Positions 10,675-21,003 of a stretch of DNA of 64,000 nt are shown here, in pieces. A model generated the notes under the pieces. The model made no database searches and was not told where the DNA came from. It worked only from the letters and a program-made list of their open reading frames with translations. How positions within the stretch are numbered: the stretch's first letter is position 1; each line of letters starts with the position of its first letter. The DNA is taken from contig NC_059537.1 of assembly GCF_905220415.1 (NCBI RefSeq), positions 13,053,593 to 13,117,592 of the forward strand, read 5' to 3'. The DNA is from Colias croceus. Taxonomy: Eukaryota > Arthropoda > Insecta > Lepidoptera > Pieridae. Position numbers and translations under genes: made by a program.

Positions 10675-11277
10675 GTCACTTTTTTTCATTTTATTGGGGA
10701 TATACACTAATACCTGAAATAATCCTTATACATTATTATTTTTTATGTTTCAAGTGAACTAGAATACTTGATACAGAAAAACTCTACAAAAGGAACTCAC
10801 GATATTAAGAAAGACACTACAAGATCGTGTATTTATGTATCACGTTACGATAAATATACTTTCTTTGGATAAATTCATGCCCAAAAACCTCCTCATATGG
10901 TTATTGGTTTTTTAAAAATTTCCTAGTTTACAACGAAATGTGACTCTACATTTAATGTAAATTTTCATTATAATTTGTTTAATTAAAATTAACTTTCTTT
11001 TATATTTAGTGGTCACCATTTAAACAAGCCTATAAAGTTTATAGTATAGACCAATATAATAGTCCTAAACATTGAAAAAACGAAAAAGCAAACAAAATAA
11101 TAGCAATCATTTAATAGTTCCAACATTCGATAATACTGGGCAGAAATAAAAACATCGTTTGTTTTATTTATTCGTGTTTAATGCAACTCGCCTCTTTTAT
11201 TTTTTTATTGCAAACGTTCAGCAAACTATATTAAAACATTTTATTGAAAATGAATATGAACGTCTGTACATTTTTTG
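10675..11277. other. AT-rich non-coding stretch
   Basis: Nothing recognised beyond simple AT-rich DNA. Confidence 0.6.
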
Positions 11278-11434
11278 ACGTGACAACGTCTTATAATTCG
11301 ACAGAGCTGGCTGCACGCACGAAAAAACATGACTCATGCGGCGTTACCTCGCTCTGAGGCGTTCCGTAAGGCCTTGAAGTGCAAGCGAGAACGCGGAACG
11401 AGCGACAAAGAAGCACAATCAGACGTTGTCACGT
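11278..11434. mobile_element. Small element with 14-bp terminal inverted repeats (MITE-like)
   Basis: ACGTGACAACGTCT at 11278-11291 is exactly inverted at 11421-11434. The 157-bp unit is clearly richer in G+C and CpG than its surroundings. No open frame crosses it and no clear TSD is visible, so the DNA transposon superfamily cannot be named. It could alternatively be a piece of a larger element. Confidence 0.5.
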
Positions 11435-11568
11435 TCAACTATCGTCAGTAAACCGACTTTACAGACAACCAATTTTTTTATGAATAGTATATGTAGTAGT
11501 GTGTGGTTTATGTGAAAATAGTATTACTGTATTACTATAAATTTGTGTTATAGTGATATTATAAATTT

Positions 11569-11579
11569 AACTTTTATGA
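11569..11579 (+). repeat. Target-site duplication, left copy, of the CR1/Jockey LINE
   Basis: AACTTTTATGA here recurs at 12743-12753 directly after the LINE poly-A tail. The leading AA may belong to the tail on the right side, so the secure TSD is CTTTTATGA (9 bp). Confidence 0.8.
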
Positions 11580-11581
11580 TT

Positions 11582-12570
11582 ATCGCCAAGGCCTTCGATC
11601 GGGTTTGGCACAAGGCACTTATCTCCAAACTTCCATCTTACGGACTACCTGGGGGATTGTGCGATTGGGTCGCTAGCTTTCTCAATGGCAGGAGCATCAA
11701 GGTCGCTGTAGACGGTTCATGCTCCGCACTTCTGCCGATAAATGCTGGTGTGCCCCAAGGCTGCGTGCTATCTCCTACGCTGTTCCTTCTGCATATCAAT
11801 GATATGTTGCAAACCAGCAACATTCATTGCTATGCAGATGACAGCACTGGAGATGCCAGTTATTCCGGCCATGCAAAATCCTCCAAGGAAACTTTTAAAT
11901 TTTAAATCTTTTGGCAGTGCACCCCGCTTTCAGGGCACTACCCTAAGTATATCACCCTACATCGGAATCCTTGGCGTTGATGTTTCGAAAGACGTCCAAT
12001 TTCGCGGTCATTTGGAAGAAAAAGCAAAACTGGCTTCTAAAAAGTTGGGTGTGCTCAATAGATCGAGGCAGTACTTCGAGCCAAGTCACCTTATGTTACT
12101 ATACAAAGCTCAGGTGCGACCCCACTTGGAGTAGGTATTGCTCTCATCTATGGGCTGGAGCCCCGAACTGCCAACTTCTTCCACTTGACCGCATCCAACG
12201 TCGAGCGACTCGAATCATCAACGACCACAGATTGACCGAAAGGCTTGACCCTCTATCGCTAAGAAGGGACTTAGGGTGTCTTTCCATATTTTACCGATTG
12301 TATCACGGTGAGTGTTCTGAAGAGCTATTTGAGCTTATTCCGGCCGCTCAATTCCATCATCGCACAGCCCGCCACAAAAGCCTATACCATCCTCACCACC
12401 TGGATGGTTGGCGCAGCACAACGGTGCGTTTCAACCGTAGCTTTCTTCCACGGACGTGTAAAATTTGGAATAATTTGCCATGAACTGTGTTTCCGAGGAA
12501 CTACGACCTGAGTAATTTTAAGAAAAAAGCATACGTGTTTCTCAAAGGCCAAAAGCACACCGCTTCCTAA
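11582..12570 (+). pseudogene. Reverse transcriptase of CR1/Jockey-type LINE, broken
   Basis: Encodes the C-terminal half of a LINE ORF2-like reverse transcriptase. The first frame starts in the middle of RT motif A (AKAFDRVWH), so the first catalytic aspartate is lost; it retains GVPQGCVLSPTLF and the catalytic box CYADD. It ends at a stop near 11903. Homology resumes in another frame (VQFRGHLEEKAKLASKK, LLYKAQVRPHLE) up to about 12132, then shifts again (YCSHLWAGAPN, QRRATRIINDHRLTERLDPL, FLPRTCKIWNNLP) to a stop at 12481, with the last piece (KKKAYVFLKGQKHTAS) ending at 12570. Some residues between the YADD box and GILGVDVSK seem to be missing. Frameshifts, premature stops and truncation mean it is not functional. 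Confidence 0.88.
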
Positions 12571-12643
12571 TTCACGGTTAGCTCCACCTTTTTCCATATG
12601 ACCGTTTTTATCCCATCCCATTCCCCTCTATGGTAGGCAACAC

Positions 12644-12661
12644 CCACAACATATGTTGTGG
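12644..12661. repeat. 18-bp perfect palindrome in the LINE 3' UTR
   Basis: CCACAACATATGTTGTGG is its own reverse complement. In the RNA it would form a hairpin close to the 3' end, the region that LINE reverse transcriptases recognise in several families. Functional role here is inference. Confidence 0.8.
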
Positions 12662-12742
12662 ACGTCTATGGGCAACGCATTCTGCCAACAACATCGGCCA
12701 TTGCGTCTGCTCGTTTGCTTTCCAATTCTATAAAAAAAAAAA

Positions 12743-12753
12743 AACTTTTATGA
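12743..12753 (+). repeat. Target-site duplication, right copy
   Basis: Matches 11569-11579; see the left copy. Confidence 0.8.
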
Positions 12754-13617
12754 ATATTTTCAATTCAAATACGCGCGTGTCTTGGTCGTTTTACAACGTT
12801 GGGGGAAGGTGAAAAGTTTTTTAATTAATTACAATAGTTTTTGCAGTGCATATTTTTATTACTAGAGTAAGTAAGGTAGTAGAGTTTCTTAATTTAGAGC
12901 ATGTAGAGATAAGATTAAGCTTGTAGAGTTTTTGCTCTACGTGATACCTGATAACTTTTTCATGATACAAACCCATTTACATGAAAATATTACTTCCTTC
13001 TTATCTATATGTCATCAATATCAATGTCATGCCATAGCGAAAACTACCTTAAGGATTTAATTAATGCTAATAATCTATTTTATATTTAATTTTTCCACAC
13101 ACGCAATTCTCTTAGCTCATCTACCAACTGAATAAACAAGGAACGAAATTCCTTAGGTTTTATAAAACTCTTTGTTCTATAAAAGACGCTCGGAAAATGA
13201 AAGATAAGTAGGGAAAAGGTTTACGTTAGCTTGGGTTATGTAAATTTGTATTCTCCATATAATCCATATCAAATTAAAGACAAACTCTATCATAATCCAA
13301 ACAAGGACTCATTCCTTAATAATAATACTCTACTTTATTAAACAGTTTTTTTTATAAGTTTGTCGTAGTTATACCAAATTGAGCGTATTTTTTTTGTAAT
13401 AAACTACGTGATATTTTTTTTTATTTTTTGAATGAAAATATTATGTATTTTATATTAAAATACGGCTAATTATTTATTGAACAGCTATTTTTAACATGGA
13501 TATTACTTATATAATAGACAAATTAATCATTTACTTTGTATTCTTTCATCATTAGTCACTAAAATTTATTTTGTTAACTTGCCAAATTTTTTAATATGGA
13601 ATTTGTAAGAGAAGGCA
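12754..13617. other. AT-rich non-coding stretch
   Basis: No gene or recognisable repeat seen. Confidence 0.6.
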
Positions 13618-13659
13618 CTGCCTTCTGAGATACAGGTAATTACCTAGTTCAGAAGGCAG
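13618..13659. repeat. Perfect 11-bp inverted repeat enclosing a palindrome
   Basis: CTGCCTTCTGA (13618-13628) and TCAGAAGGCAG (13649-13659) enclose a 20-base loop that holds the palindrome GGTAATTACC (13635-13644). It directly precedes a Helitron (13680). Confidence 0.75.
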
Positions 13660-13679
13660 AGCAATATTGTTATTGTATA

Positions 13680-13838
13680 CTAGTGGTCCGCCCCGGCTTC
13701 GCCCGTGGTACGTATTTAGTATCCTATATCCTTCTCCTGGCTCTAAACTACCTCCCTGCTAATTTTCAGCTAAATCGGTTCAGCCGTTCTTGAGTTATAA
13801 GTGGAGTAACTAACACGACTTTCTTTTATATATATAGA
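13680..13838 (-). mobile_element. Helitron group C (minus)
   Basis: CTAG at 13680-13683, then TGGTCCGCCCCGGCTTCGCC. TAAATCGGTTCAGCCGTTC follows. It ends TATATATATAGA, the reverse of the TCTATATATA start. The middle is shorter than in the 8395 copy. Confidence 0.7.
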
Positions 13839-14267
13839 TTTGAAGATGCTAATAATTTTTTTTTTTTTTTTTTATTGTAAACACATTTTATTCAATTAAA
13901 AAATATATTTCCTTAATACATGGAATATCTGTTTTTAGATTATATCTCTTTGAAACTAACCTCAAAATCATGGAATTGGGATTTATCAAGGCAGGTAGTT
14001 ATGTGCCACGTTTAAATTTGGTGACGAAACCGAAGTGAAATCTCTTTGAGTTTCCATGTTATTTCCAGCAGAGTTAGAATTAACCAGAGAGATTTCGCTG
14101 ATTAAAATATTTCAGTCAGCTACTTTTGAGTTAGAAAATAAAGTTCCTTTTATTAAAAATATTCTATTACTTACCTATATTGCCTATATCATTCTTAGAA
14201 CTTAGCAATCTTAAGTAATATGATATGTAAATAATAAAGATCTGAGTACTAACAATTAAATTTATAC
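13839..14267. other. Non-coding stretch between Helitron and RTE element
   Basis: A poly-T tract at about 13857-13873, then AT-rich DNA with a weak inverted word (GAAATCTCT near 14037 against AGAGATTTC near 14088). Its last bases are the original flank of the Helitron now at 16750. Confidence 0.55.
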
Positions 14268-14279
14268 AGTATACTAGCT
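14268..14279 (+). repeat. Target-site duplication, left copy, of the RTE LINE
   Basis: AGTATACTAGCT is repeated exactly at 16744-16755. The right copy contains the CTAG end of the group-D Helitron, so the LINE inserted at the very end of that Helitron. Confidence 0.9.
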
Positions 14280-16743
14280 CCATACCATACATACCTCGAA
14301 AACACACTTCAATGTTGTGATGGGAGATTTCAACGCAAAGTTGGGGAAGAGAGGCGATGATGAGTTGAGAGTGGGGCAATTTGGGTTTGGGCAACGTAAT
14401 CCGAGGGGCCAGAAACTTGCTGATTTTCTGGAGAAGGAAGGACTCTTTATGATGAATTCCTTCTTCCAGAAACCGAATCACAGGAAGTGGACCTGGCTGA
14501 GCCCGGATGGAAGGACGAAAAATGAGATAGACTTCATTATGACCACGAAGAGACAAATATTCAAAGATGTCTCTGTGATCCATAGGGTGAAAACCGGAAG
14601 CGATCACCGAATGGTACGAGGCATCTTGAATATTAATGTCAAACGTGAAAGATCACGTCTAATGAAGTCTACGCTCCGCCCTTGCCATGCCCAGATCCAA
14701 AACCCCGAAAGCTTTCAACTGGAGCTCCAAAATCGCTTCGCTTGCCTCGACAGTAGCGTCTCTGTGGACGATCTAAATAACAGGCTGGTAGAAACTATCC
14801 GCGCGGTTGGGTCCCACTTTAAAACCCGTAAAGTAAATCCGCAAAAACTCTCGGACCAAACTCTGAAACTAATGGCAGACCGGCGCTCTATGCCACTGCG
14901 CACATCTGAAGATGCTAAGTCATATAGGCAGCTCAATAGACGGATATCTAAATCTCTGCGGCACGACATTCGCTCCTTTAATGCTTCAAGCATTGAGGAA
15001 GCGATTAAGCGAAACCAAGGCTCGAAAGTGTTTGCAAGAGATATGTCTATTGGGCAGAGCCAGCTGACGAAGCTGAAGACAGATCGTGGCGTAGTAGTGT
15101 CGGCCAAGCCAGAGGTATTAGGAGAGGTCGAGAGGTTCTATCGGCAACTTTACACCTCAGTTGCCAAGCCTGTTTCTAGTCCGGCGAAAGACCCAAGAGC
15201 CCGACTAACCCGACATTTCACCGAAGATATCCCGGACATCAGCCTGTACGAGATTAGGATAGCTCTGAAACAGCTTAAGAACAACAAGGCGCCGGGTGAG
15301 GACGGAATCACCTCTGAGCTTCTGAGAGCGGGTGGAAAACCAATCCTCAGAATGCTACAGAGGCTATTTAATTCCGCCTTACTCGAGGGCACAACGCCTG
15401 AAGCATGGAGCAGGAGTGTGGTTGTTCTGTTCTTCAAAAAGGGAGACAAGACCCTATTGAAGAACTACAGACCGATATCACTCTTGAGCCATGTTTATAA
15501 GCTATTCTCAAGGGTTATCACGAATCGTCTCGAACGCAGGTTAGATGACTTCCAGCCTCCCGAACAAGCCGGTTTCCGTAAAGGCTTTAGCACCATAGAC
15601 CACATCCACACGCTGCGGCAAATTATACAGAAAACCGAGGAGTATAATTTGCCACTATGCTTAGCGTTTGTGGACTATGAAAAAGCCTTCGATTCGATCG
15701 AGACCTGGGCCGTGTTAAGGTCTCTCCAGCGGTGCCGTATTGACTATCGGTACATCGAAGTATTGAGAAGCTTGTACGAACACGCCACCATGTCAGTCCG
15801 AGTACAAGATCAGTGTACAAAGGCAATCCCATTGCAGCGCGGTGTAAGACAAGGCGATGTGATCTCGCCCAAACTTTTTACCGCTGCTTTGGAAGATGCC
15901 TTCAAACTGTTGGAATGGAAAGGACTTGGCATCAATATTAATGGCGAGTACATCTCTCATCTTCGATTTGCCGATGATATCGTAGTCATGGCAGAATCCA
16001 TGGAAGACCTTAATGCAATGCTCGATGACCTCTACAGAGTTTCACAACAAGTGGGCCTTAGCATGAACATGGACAAGACGAAAATCATGTCGAATGTCCA
16101 TGTTGTGCCCACTCCAGTCTCTGTTGGAAACTCTACTCTCGAAGTTGTTGACGAATATGTCTACCTAGGACAAACCGTCCAATTAGGCAGGTCCAACTTC
16201 GGGAAGGAGGTCAATCGTCGAATCCGACTCGGATGGGCAGCGTTCGGGAAGTTAAAGAACATCTTTTCGTCCAAAATCCCTCAGTGCCTGAAGACTAAAG
16301 TCTTCGAGCAGTGTGTGTTACCAGTGATGACCTACGGAACAGAGACGTGGCCTCTAACCCTGGGCCTTGTGCACAAGCTCAGCGTCGCCCAACGTGCTAT
16401 GGAAAGGGCTATGCTCGGAGTTTCCCTACGAGATCGAATCAGAAATGAGGAAATCCGTAGGAGAACCGGAGTCACCGACATAGCTCGCCGGATTAGTACG
16501 TTGAAGTGGCAATGGGCGGGGCACATAGCCCGTAGAACCGATGGCCGTTGGGGCAGAAAGGTTCTGGAATGGAGGCCACGAACTGGACGACGAAGCGTGG
16601 GACGACCTCCCACAAGATGGACGGACGACCTGGTCCGAGTGGCAGGGAGCCGCTGGATGCAGGCCGCCGGTGACCGGTCGTACTGGAAATCCTTGAGGGA
16701 GGCCTTTGTCCAGCAGTGGACGTCCCACGGCTGAAACGAACGA
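14280..16743 (+). mobile_element. 5'-truncated RTE-clade LINE with intact frame
   Basis: A 2464-bp non-LTR retrotransposon copy flanked by a 12-bp TSD. Its 3' UTR is only nine bases, AACGAACGA, a short tandem ACGA repeat in place of a poly-A tail; a tiny 3' UTR with simple repeats is typical of the RTE clade. The 5' end is truncated inside the endonuclease domain. With no visible frameshift or stop in about 2.4 kb, it is a young copy. Confidence 0.92.
14317..16734 (+). CDS. RTE-clade endonuclease (partial) / reverse transcriptase polyprotein
   Basis: Would nick genomic DNA and copy the element's RNA into the nick. The frame is open from 14278 and lacks a genuine start; GTG at 14317 and ATG at 14320 are only the first usable codons. 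Numbering from 14317 (805 residues): residues 3-110 are the C-terminal part of an APE-type endonuclease, with GDFNAKLG (3-10), EIDFIM (70-75) and the catalytic SDHRMV (95-100). The N-terminal endonuclease part, including its catalytic Glu, is missing. Residues about 325-625 are the reverse transcriptase: KAPGEDGITSELL, NYRPISLL, FVDYEKAFDS with Asp453, GVRQGDVISPKLF, and FADD with Asp553 and Asp554, so all three catalytic aspartates are present. Residues 630-805 are the RTE C-terminal region, including TYGTETWPL, WAGHIARR and GRPPTRW. It could not retrotranspose on its own, but the RT domain appears intact. Confidence 0.9.
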   Translation: MMGDFNAKLGKRGDDELRVGQFGFGQRNPRGQKLADFLEKEGLFMMNSFFQKPNHRKWTWLSPDGRTKNEIDFIMTTKRQIFKDVSVIHRVKTGSDHRMVRGILNINVKRERSRLMKSTLRPCHAQIQNPESFQLELQNRFACLDSSVSVDDLNNRLVETIRAVGSHFKTRKVNPQKLSDQTLKLMADRRSMPLRTSEDAKSYRQLNRRISKSLRHDIRSFNASSIEEAIKRNQGSKVFARDMSIGQSQLTKLKTDRGVVVSAKPEVLGEVERFYRQLYTSVAKPVSSPAKDPRARLTRHFTEDIPDISLYEIRIALKQLKNNKAPGEDGITSELLRAGGKPILRMLQRLFNSALLEGTTPEAWSRSVVVLFFKKGDKTLLKNYRPISLLSHVYKLFSRVITNRLERRLDDFQPPEQAGFRKGFSTIDHIHTLRQIIQKTEEYNLPLCLAFVDYEKAFDSIETWAVLRSLQRCRIDYRYIEVLRSLYEHATMSVRVQDQCTKAIPLQRGVRQGDVISPKLFTAALEDAFKLLEWKGLGININGEYISHLRFADDIVVMAESMEDLNAMLDDLYRVSQQVGLSMNMDKTKIMSNVHVVPTPVSVGNSTLEVVDEYVYLGQTVQLGRSNFGKEVNRRIRLGWAAFGKLKNIFSSKIPQCLKTKVFEQCVLPVMTYGTETWPLTLGLVHKLSVAQRAMERAMLGVSLRDRIRNEEIRRRTGVTDIARRISTLKWQWAGHIARRTDGRWGRKVLEWRPRTGRRSVGRPPTRWTDDLVRVAGSRWMQAAGDRSYWKSLREAFVQQWTSHG

Positions 16744-16755
16744 AGTATACTAGCT
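16744..16755 (+). repeat. Target-site duplication, right copy
   Basis: AGTATACTAGCT, identical to 14268-14279. Confidence 0.9.
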
Positions 16756-16918
16756 TACCGCCCGCGGCTTCGCCTTCTTTCTCTAAAACGATTTGAGATT
16801 TAAACTATCCTATCTCTCAAGTTGGATCGAACTGCATATGGTGTGCGAATTTTATTATAATCGGTTAAGTGGTTTAGGAGTCCATTGAGGACAAACATTG
16901 TGACACGAGATTTATATA
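16750..16918 (-). mobile_element. Helitron group D (minus)
   Basis: CTAG at 16750-16753, TTACCGCCCGCGGCTTCGCC, then TTAAACTATCCTATCTCTC and GAGGACAAACATTGTGACAC, ending in a TATATA stretch. Its 5' terminal bases also appear at 14268-14279 because of the RTE insertion. Other group-D copies are at 35676, 39999 and 62552. Confidence 0.8.
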
Positions 16919-17936
16919 TATATTATAAGATAAGATAATAATATGAATAATTTATGGGATATGAAAAATTGCGTCACCTATAAAATTATACTAGCAACGC
17001 CTTAGAATTTTTACTTTGAAAAATTTTGCTATTGCTTATTAAAAGTGGTAAAGAGTGCTGAGTAAAATTTTATTTTATATTTAAATATCGATTTACATTA
17101 ACTACTCTATAAATTTTACTTCACTCCGTTCATGCTTCTTTCCGAAACAGTTGTTCTGTATCAGTCAACACAATCATTTTAAAAGGAATACAAAGTCATC
17201 CATAATTAAATTATTAAATTTCAACATTACTATTCAACATTATTCAAGATTCGATACTGAACTTCATTTTAACGAAAGCAGAAAAGCGGATTGCAAATTC
17301 GCTTTTAAAATGTTAATGCTATGCAATTTGCTTGCTTCTATCCTCATAGGGGAACGATCTCTAAGTAGCTGCTAATAAATCATCCAAGACTGATACGTAA
17401 TTAATAATTCGTTTTTTCGTTACAGGAATTATTTTTTTTATCCGATATGACGAAACAAATGACATTAATAGGGTGTATGTTATTTGTTTTGTGTAATTAA
17501 ATGCTTAAATTAGGAAGAATGGAAAAAATGGAAATAGGAAGGAAGAGTTTGATGAATTTAAATAAAAACTGAATGTACCAGTACTTATACTGTATAAGAA
17601 TTTAGAATATCAATATAGTTTTGATGATTTTTCTTATATTCCTTAAAAAGCAAATACTTACCTACACCACAAGTTGCAGGGTTTCTTTATTTATGATGGT
17701 GAGATTGTTGGATGGAGAGAGATACATCTTATTTGTATAAACACAAACCTACTATGTATTACGAAAGCTTATTAGTAAGAAATTGATTATTATATTTTAT
17801 TATCATTTTAAGCACATCAATCCACATTAAGGATTAACACGTTCACTATGTATCGTGTCAGTACCGTTGATTCGTTCAAGATAAATTTGAAATCGATTGT
17901 AAAAAACTAGTTCAATACTATTTTCAAAATCTAATA
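16919..17936. other. AT-rich non-coding stretch
   Basis: Nothing recognised; the 74-codon frame at 17151 shows no domain and AT-driven composition. Confidence 0.6.
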
Positions 17937-18165
17937 TCTAATATATATTATAAAGGCGAAAGTTTGTATGGATATATGGATGTATGGATGTTTGTAACTC
18001 TTTCACGTAAAAACTACTGAACCGATTACAATGAAATTTAGCACACATATAGAGGGTAACTTGGATTAACACATAGGATAGTTTTTATCCCGGAAATCCC
18101 ACGGGAACGGGAACTATGCGGGTTTTCCTTTGCAAACGCGGGCGAAGCCGCGGGTGGAAATCTAG
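17937..18165 (+). mobile_element. Helitron group A (plus)
   Basis: Starts TCTAATATATATTATAAAGG, has CACGTAAAAACTACTGAACC, TATCCCGGAAATCCCACGGG and ends CGCGGGCGAAGCCGCG-GGTGGAAAT-CTAG. The stem CGCGG/CCGCG with loop GCGAAG sits 9 bases before CTAG, as in Helitron 3' ends. Confidence 0.8.
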
Positions 18166-18621
18166 TAATTAGATAAATTCCAATCCATCTCAAATCGAAA
18201 AGAACATTTGAAAAATCCTTTCAGTCGTAAATAAATAATTTTCCATATCACTACCGATATCCTTACCGACAGTTTCAGTTGTAAAATATCATAGTATCGT
18301 ATAAGAAATGAAAGATACTGCATAGCAATTTGTAAGCTCGTCTCCGGAGATAGTGGAAATTGCATTATGGTGGCTTGCATGCATCATGCATGAACGATAT
18401 TGAGCCTGAGATTGAGCAAATAAACCTGAAGTGAATTTTTCATTAATCTTCCGAATAACGTTTTATATTTTTGTTCGAACACACCAAAATTTTATGAGCA
18501 GATCAGTTGTTCAACTGTGTTGATGAGATAGGAAGTGCAGTAAAAACTGTGATCTTTTTTAAGTTTTTAACAAGAAAATTTTCTGTGGAAAAATAAACAC
18601 ATGTTGTAAAATTATATTGCT
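18166..18621. other. AT-rich non-coding stretch
   Basis: No gene recognised. A 72-codon minus frame (18162-18380) partly overlaps the Helitron end and is not convincing. Confidence 0.55.
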
Positions 18622-19041
18622 ATCAAGACCGTGTTGCTGTATGCCTGCGAGACGTGGAAGGTGACAAAGAACATCTCTTCGCAAATCCAGGTTTTCCTGA
18701 ACCGTTGCCTTCGTCAAATCCTCGGTATCTACTGGCCCGAGACGTTATCCAATGACCAGCTTTGGGTACGCTGTGGTGAGATCGCGATTGACCAGCAAAT
18801 TAAACGCCGCAAGTGGAACTGGATGGGCCACACGCTCCGAAGGGAAAGTGATCATATTCCAAGGCAAGCCTTAGACTGGAACCCCCAAGGAAAGCGTAAG
18901 CGTGGTCGTCCTAAACAAACCTGGCGGCGGACAGTCATAGACGAAGCCAAGAAAATCGGGAAAACCTGGAGCGAAATCAAAAGGGAAGCCCTCGACAAAA
19001 ACGCCTGGCGGAGCACTGTGGATGCCCTCTGCCCCAGCTAG
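18622..19041 (+). pseudogene. C-terminal region of LINE reverse transcriptase polyprotein
   Basis: An open frame of about 139 codons ending TAG at 19039-19041. It shows the post-RT region of RTE-type polyproteins: LLYACETWKVT, FLNRCLRQILGIYWPE, KRRKWNWMGHTLRR, NPQGKRKRGRPKQTWRR and a Trp-containing tail. The catalytic RT domain is absent, so this is a severely 5'-truncated copy. It differs strongly from the RTE copy at 14280, with which it shares only the general layout (ETW, W.GH..RR, GRP), so it comes from a different family. No stop or frameshift in what remains. Confidence 0.82.
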
Positions 19042-19068
19042 GGGACACAGGAACATAAGTCAAGTCAA
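18622..19068 (+). mobile_element. 3' fragment of a second non-LTR retrotransposon
   Basis: About 450 bp: the end of the ORF, a short 3' UTR (GGGGACACAGGAACATAAG) and a terminal AAGTC repeat. The pattern of short UTR plus simple repeat again suggests an RTE-like LINE. No clear TSD; only TCAAGA is shared between the two borders. Confidence 0.7.
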
Positions 19069-20652
19069 GAACCGATAACAATCACATTTCATATATTTCA
19101 TATATTGTATATTCCAATTAGAACAAATACTCAAATACTCTGAAGATTCGGAATGATCTTGTACTTCGTCCTTGTTATTGTTAAGAAGGGACAAAAATAT
19201 ATTATATTCCTTTTCCTTCTTAGAATTTATCTTTTGAATCGGTTAAATGACAATGTGGTTTTGATAATTAGATGGAATCGATGAGAGGTATGAATAGATT
19301 TCTGAACGAAATCCAATAACGAAATCTATTTTTTTAAAAGAAGGATAGAATCGCTGAAGAAAATGTATCATCTTAATAATTATATCCTATATTCTTTCGT
19401 AATTAAAAAATAGACAATATTATATATTTCTTGCACCTAAAATAAAATATATATATTAGCAAAGTTGCATAGCCACAATATTGCGTTGAGGTTTTACAAT
19501 ATCATTGTTAAAATATCATACAAAGCAGTCTTAAGCTGGCTTATCTATGTTTTTTAAATATACTTTGTAACAGTCTAAATATATTATATAAAATTATTGA
19601 AATTAACGCTCAAAAGGAACAGTTTCCGTTGACCACCCTAATTGGCGTAAATACTAAAAGGGACAACCAATAAGTTATTGAATTTCCAAAAAACATCTAA
19701 CGAATTCTTTCTTTTGTCCTTTCCGTGAAATAAATTGGGAAAGTTTCTAAATCTAATATATTTTGCTGAAACAGGGAGATACGGCCCCTTCTGTATCGTG
19801 CGAATTTCATACCTGAATATTCTAATTACGTAATAAAATGATGATGATGATGATGACATGTTTCGTTCAATCGTTAAAGTTTAAAGTTTTGGCATTTTTA
19901 TCCAGACACATTTCAAGTATAACCAAATTGATTAAAAATTTTATCCGACGTAGCGAACAATCTAAGCCGTATATCTCCATAAACTTCACTGTAATTTGCA
20001 ACAGTCTAGAGCACTCCAAGCTGTGTTGTAATGAAACATCTGCAATCTAGTTTCATTAGTAAGTGACTCTGCAAGTGTATCACGGATCACGTTGCAGATT
20101 TTCGTACCTAATACATACTTTTTCTTTGCTGCGGTGAAAACTTAACAATTTAAGGAACTATAATCGTTTATTATTTTGTGATTGAAAGAAAATTTATAAC
20201 GCCTACGAAGTTGTGAGATTGATAATCTTTTCACAATATTTGCTCAAACTTTTAAAGTAGGCGCTTGTGAAAAACATTTGTAAGTGTATAACGAATTACT
20301 TTATTAAATTGTACAAAGTTTTGAGAATGAATAATTCCACGTCTTACGCAGAAATAAGTTAAATCTCTTAACTCGTAGGATTTCTTAACGAATTGCTAAT
20401 ATTTGGTTAAGGTTCTTCTCTCCCGGAGCCTAGAGGTATAAACTTGTAAGTAATATCTACTCCTTAAAGCCACAATGGACTGGAGCTTTTTGCGTAATTA
20501 CACAATAATTACATTGTTGGATTGGGATTCCTTCTATTTTGAATATTTTTGTCTAGAATTGAGACTAACTGTGCCATGTGTGGGCGTCACCACGGTAAAA
20601 ACTTATATGGATAGTACCTAGTATCGACTATCGACATCCTACTTCTTACAAA
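19069..20652. other. AT-rich non-coding stretch
   Basis: No gene or full repeat seen. A short (ATG)n run lies at 19838-19854. Confidence 0.6.
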
Positions 20653-20869
20653 TCCTACTATTAATATTATAAATGCGAAAGTTTGTGAGGATGTGTGTGT
20701 GTTTGTTACTCTTTCACGCGAATGTACTGAACCGATTACACTGAAATTTAGCCCACATATAGAGGGTAACTTGGATTAACACATAGGATAGGTTTTATCC
20801 CGGAAATCCCACGGGAACGGGAACCATGCGGGTTTGAAAACGCGGGCGAAGCCACGTGTGGAAATCTAG
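20653..20869 (+). mobile_element. Helitron group A (plus)
   Basis: TCCTACTATTAATATTATAA start, TGTGTGTGTTTG, GGGTAACTTGGATTAACAC, end GCGGGCGAAGCCACGTGTGG-AAAT-CTAG. The terminal stem is weakened by a CCGCG to CCACG change. Confidence 0.8.
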
Positions 20870-21003
20870 TAGATAATAAATATGATTTACTGAAAATTAT
20901 GTATTGTAACCTTAGCTTCAAATATCAATAATTACAAGAACATGGTGTTTCAGTTATGGACATGGTCAGTCTTGTTAGAGTGTATTGGTCAAATTATTGT
21001 TCA

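Larger units (their letters stand above)
11580..12742 (+). mobile_element. 5'-truncated LINE, CR1/Jockey group
   Basis: A non-LTR retrotransposon copy of about 1.16 kb. It is cut at its 5' end inside the reverse transcriptase domain and ends in a poly-A tail after TTCTATAAAAAA. A TSD (CTTTTATGA) flanks it, which is the signature of target-primed reverse transcription that stopped early. The 3' UTR (12571-12730) contains a perfect 18-bp palindrome at 12644-12661. The family sits in the CR1/Jockey assemblage judged from the reverse transcriptase motifs; I cannot separate the two without a tree. Confidence 0.85.

Noticed and set aside
14167..14607. 146-codon minus frame and other minus frames under the RTE element
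   Set aside because: Antisense shadows of the retrotransposon coding sequence.
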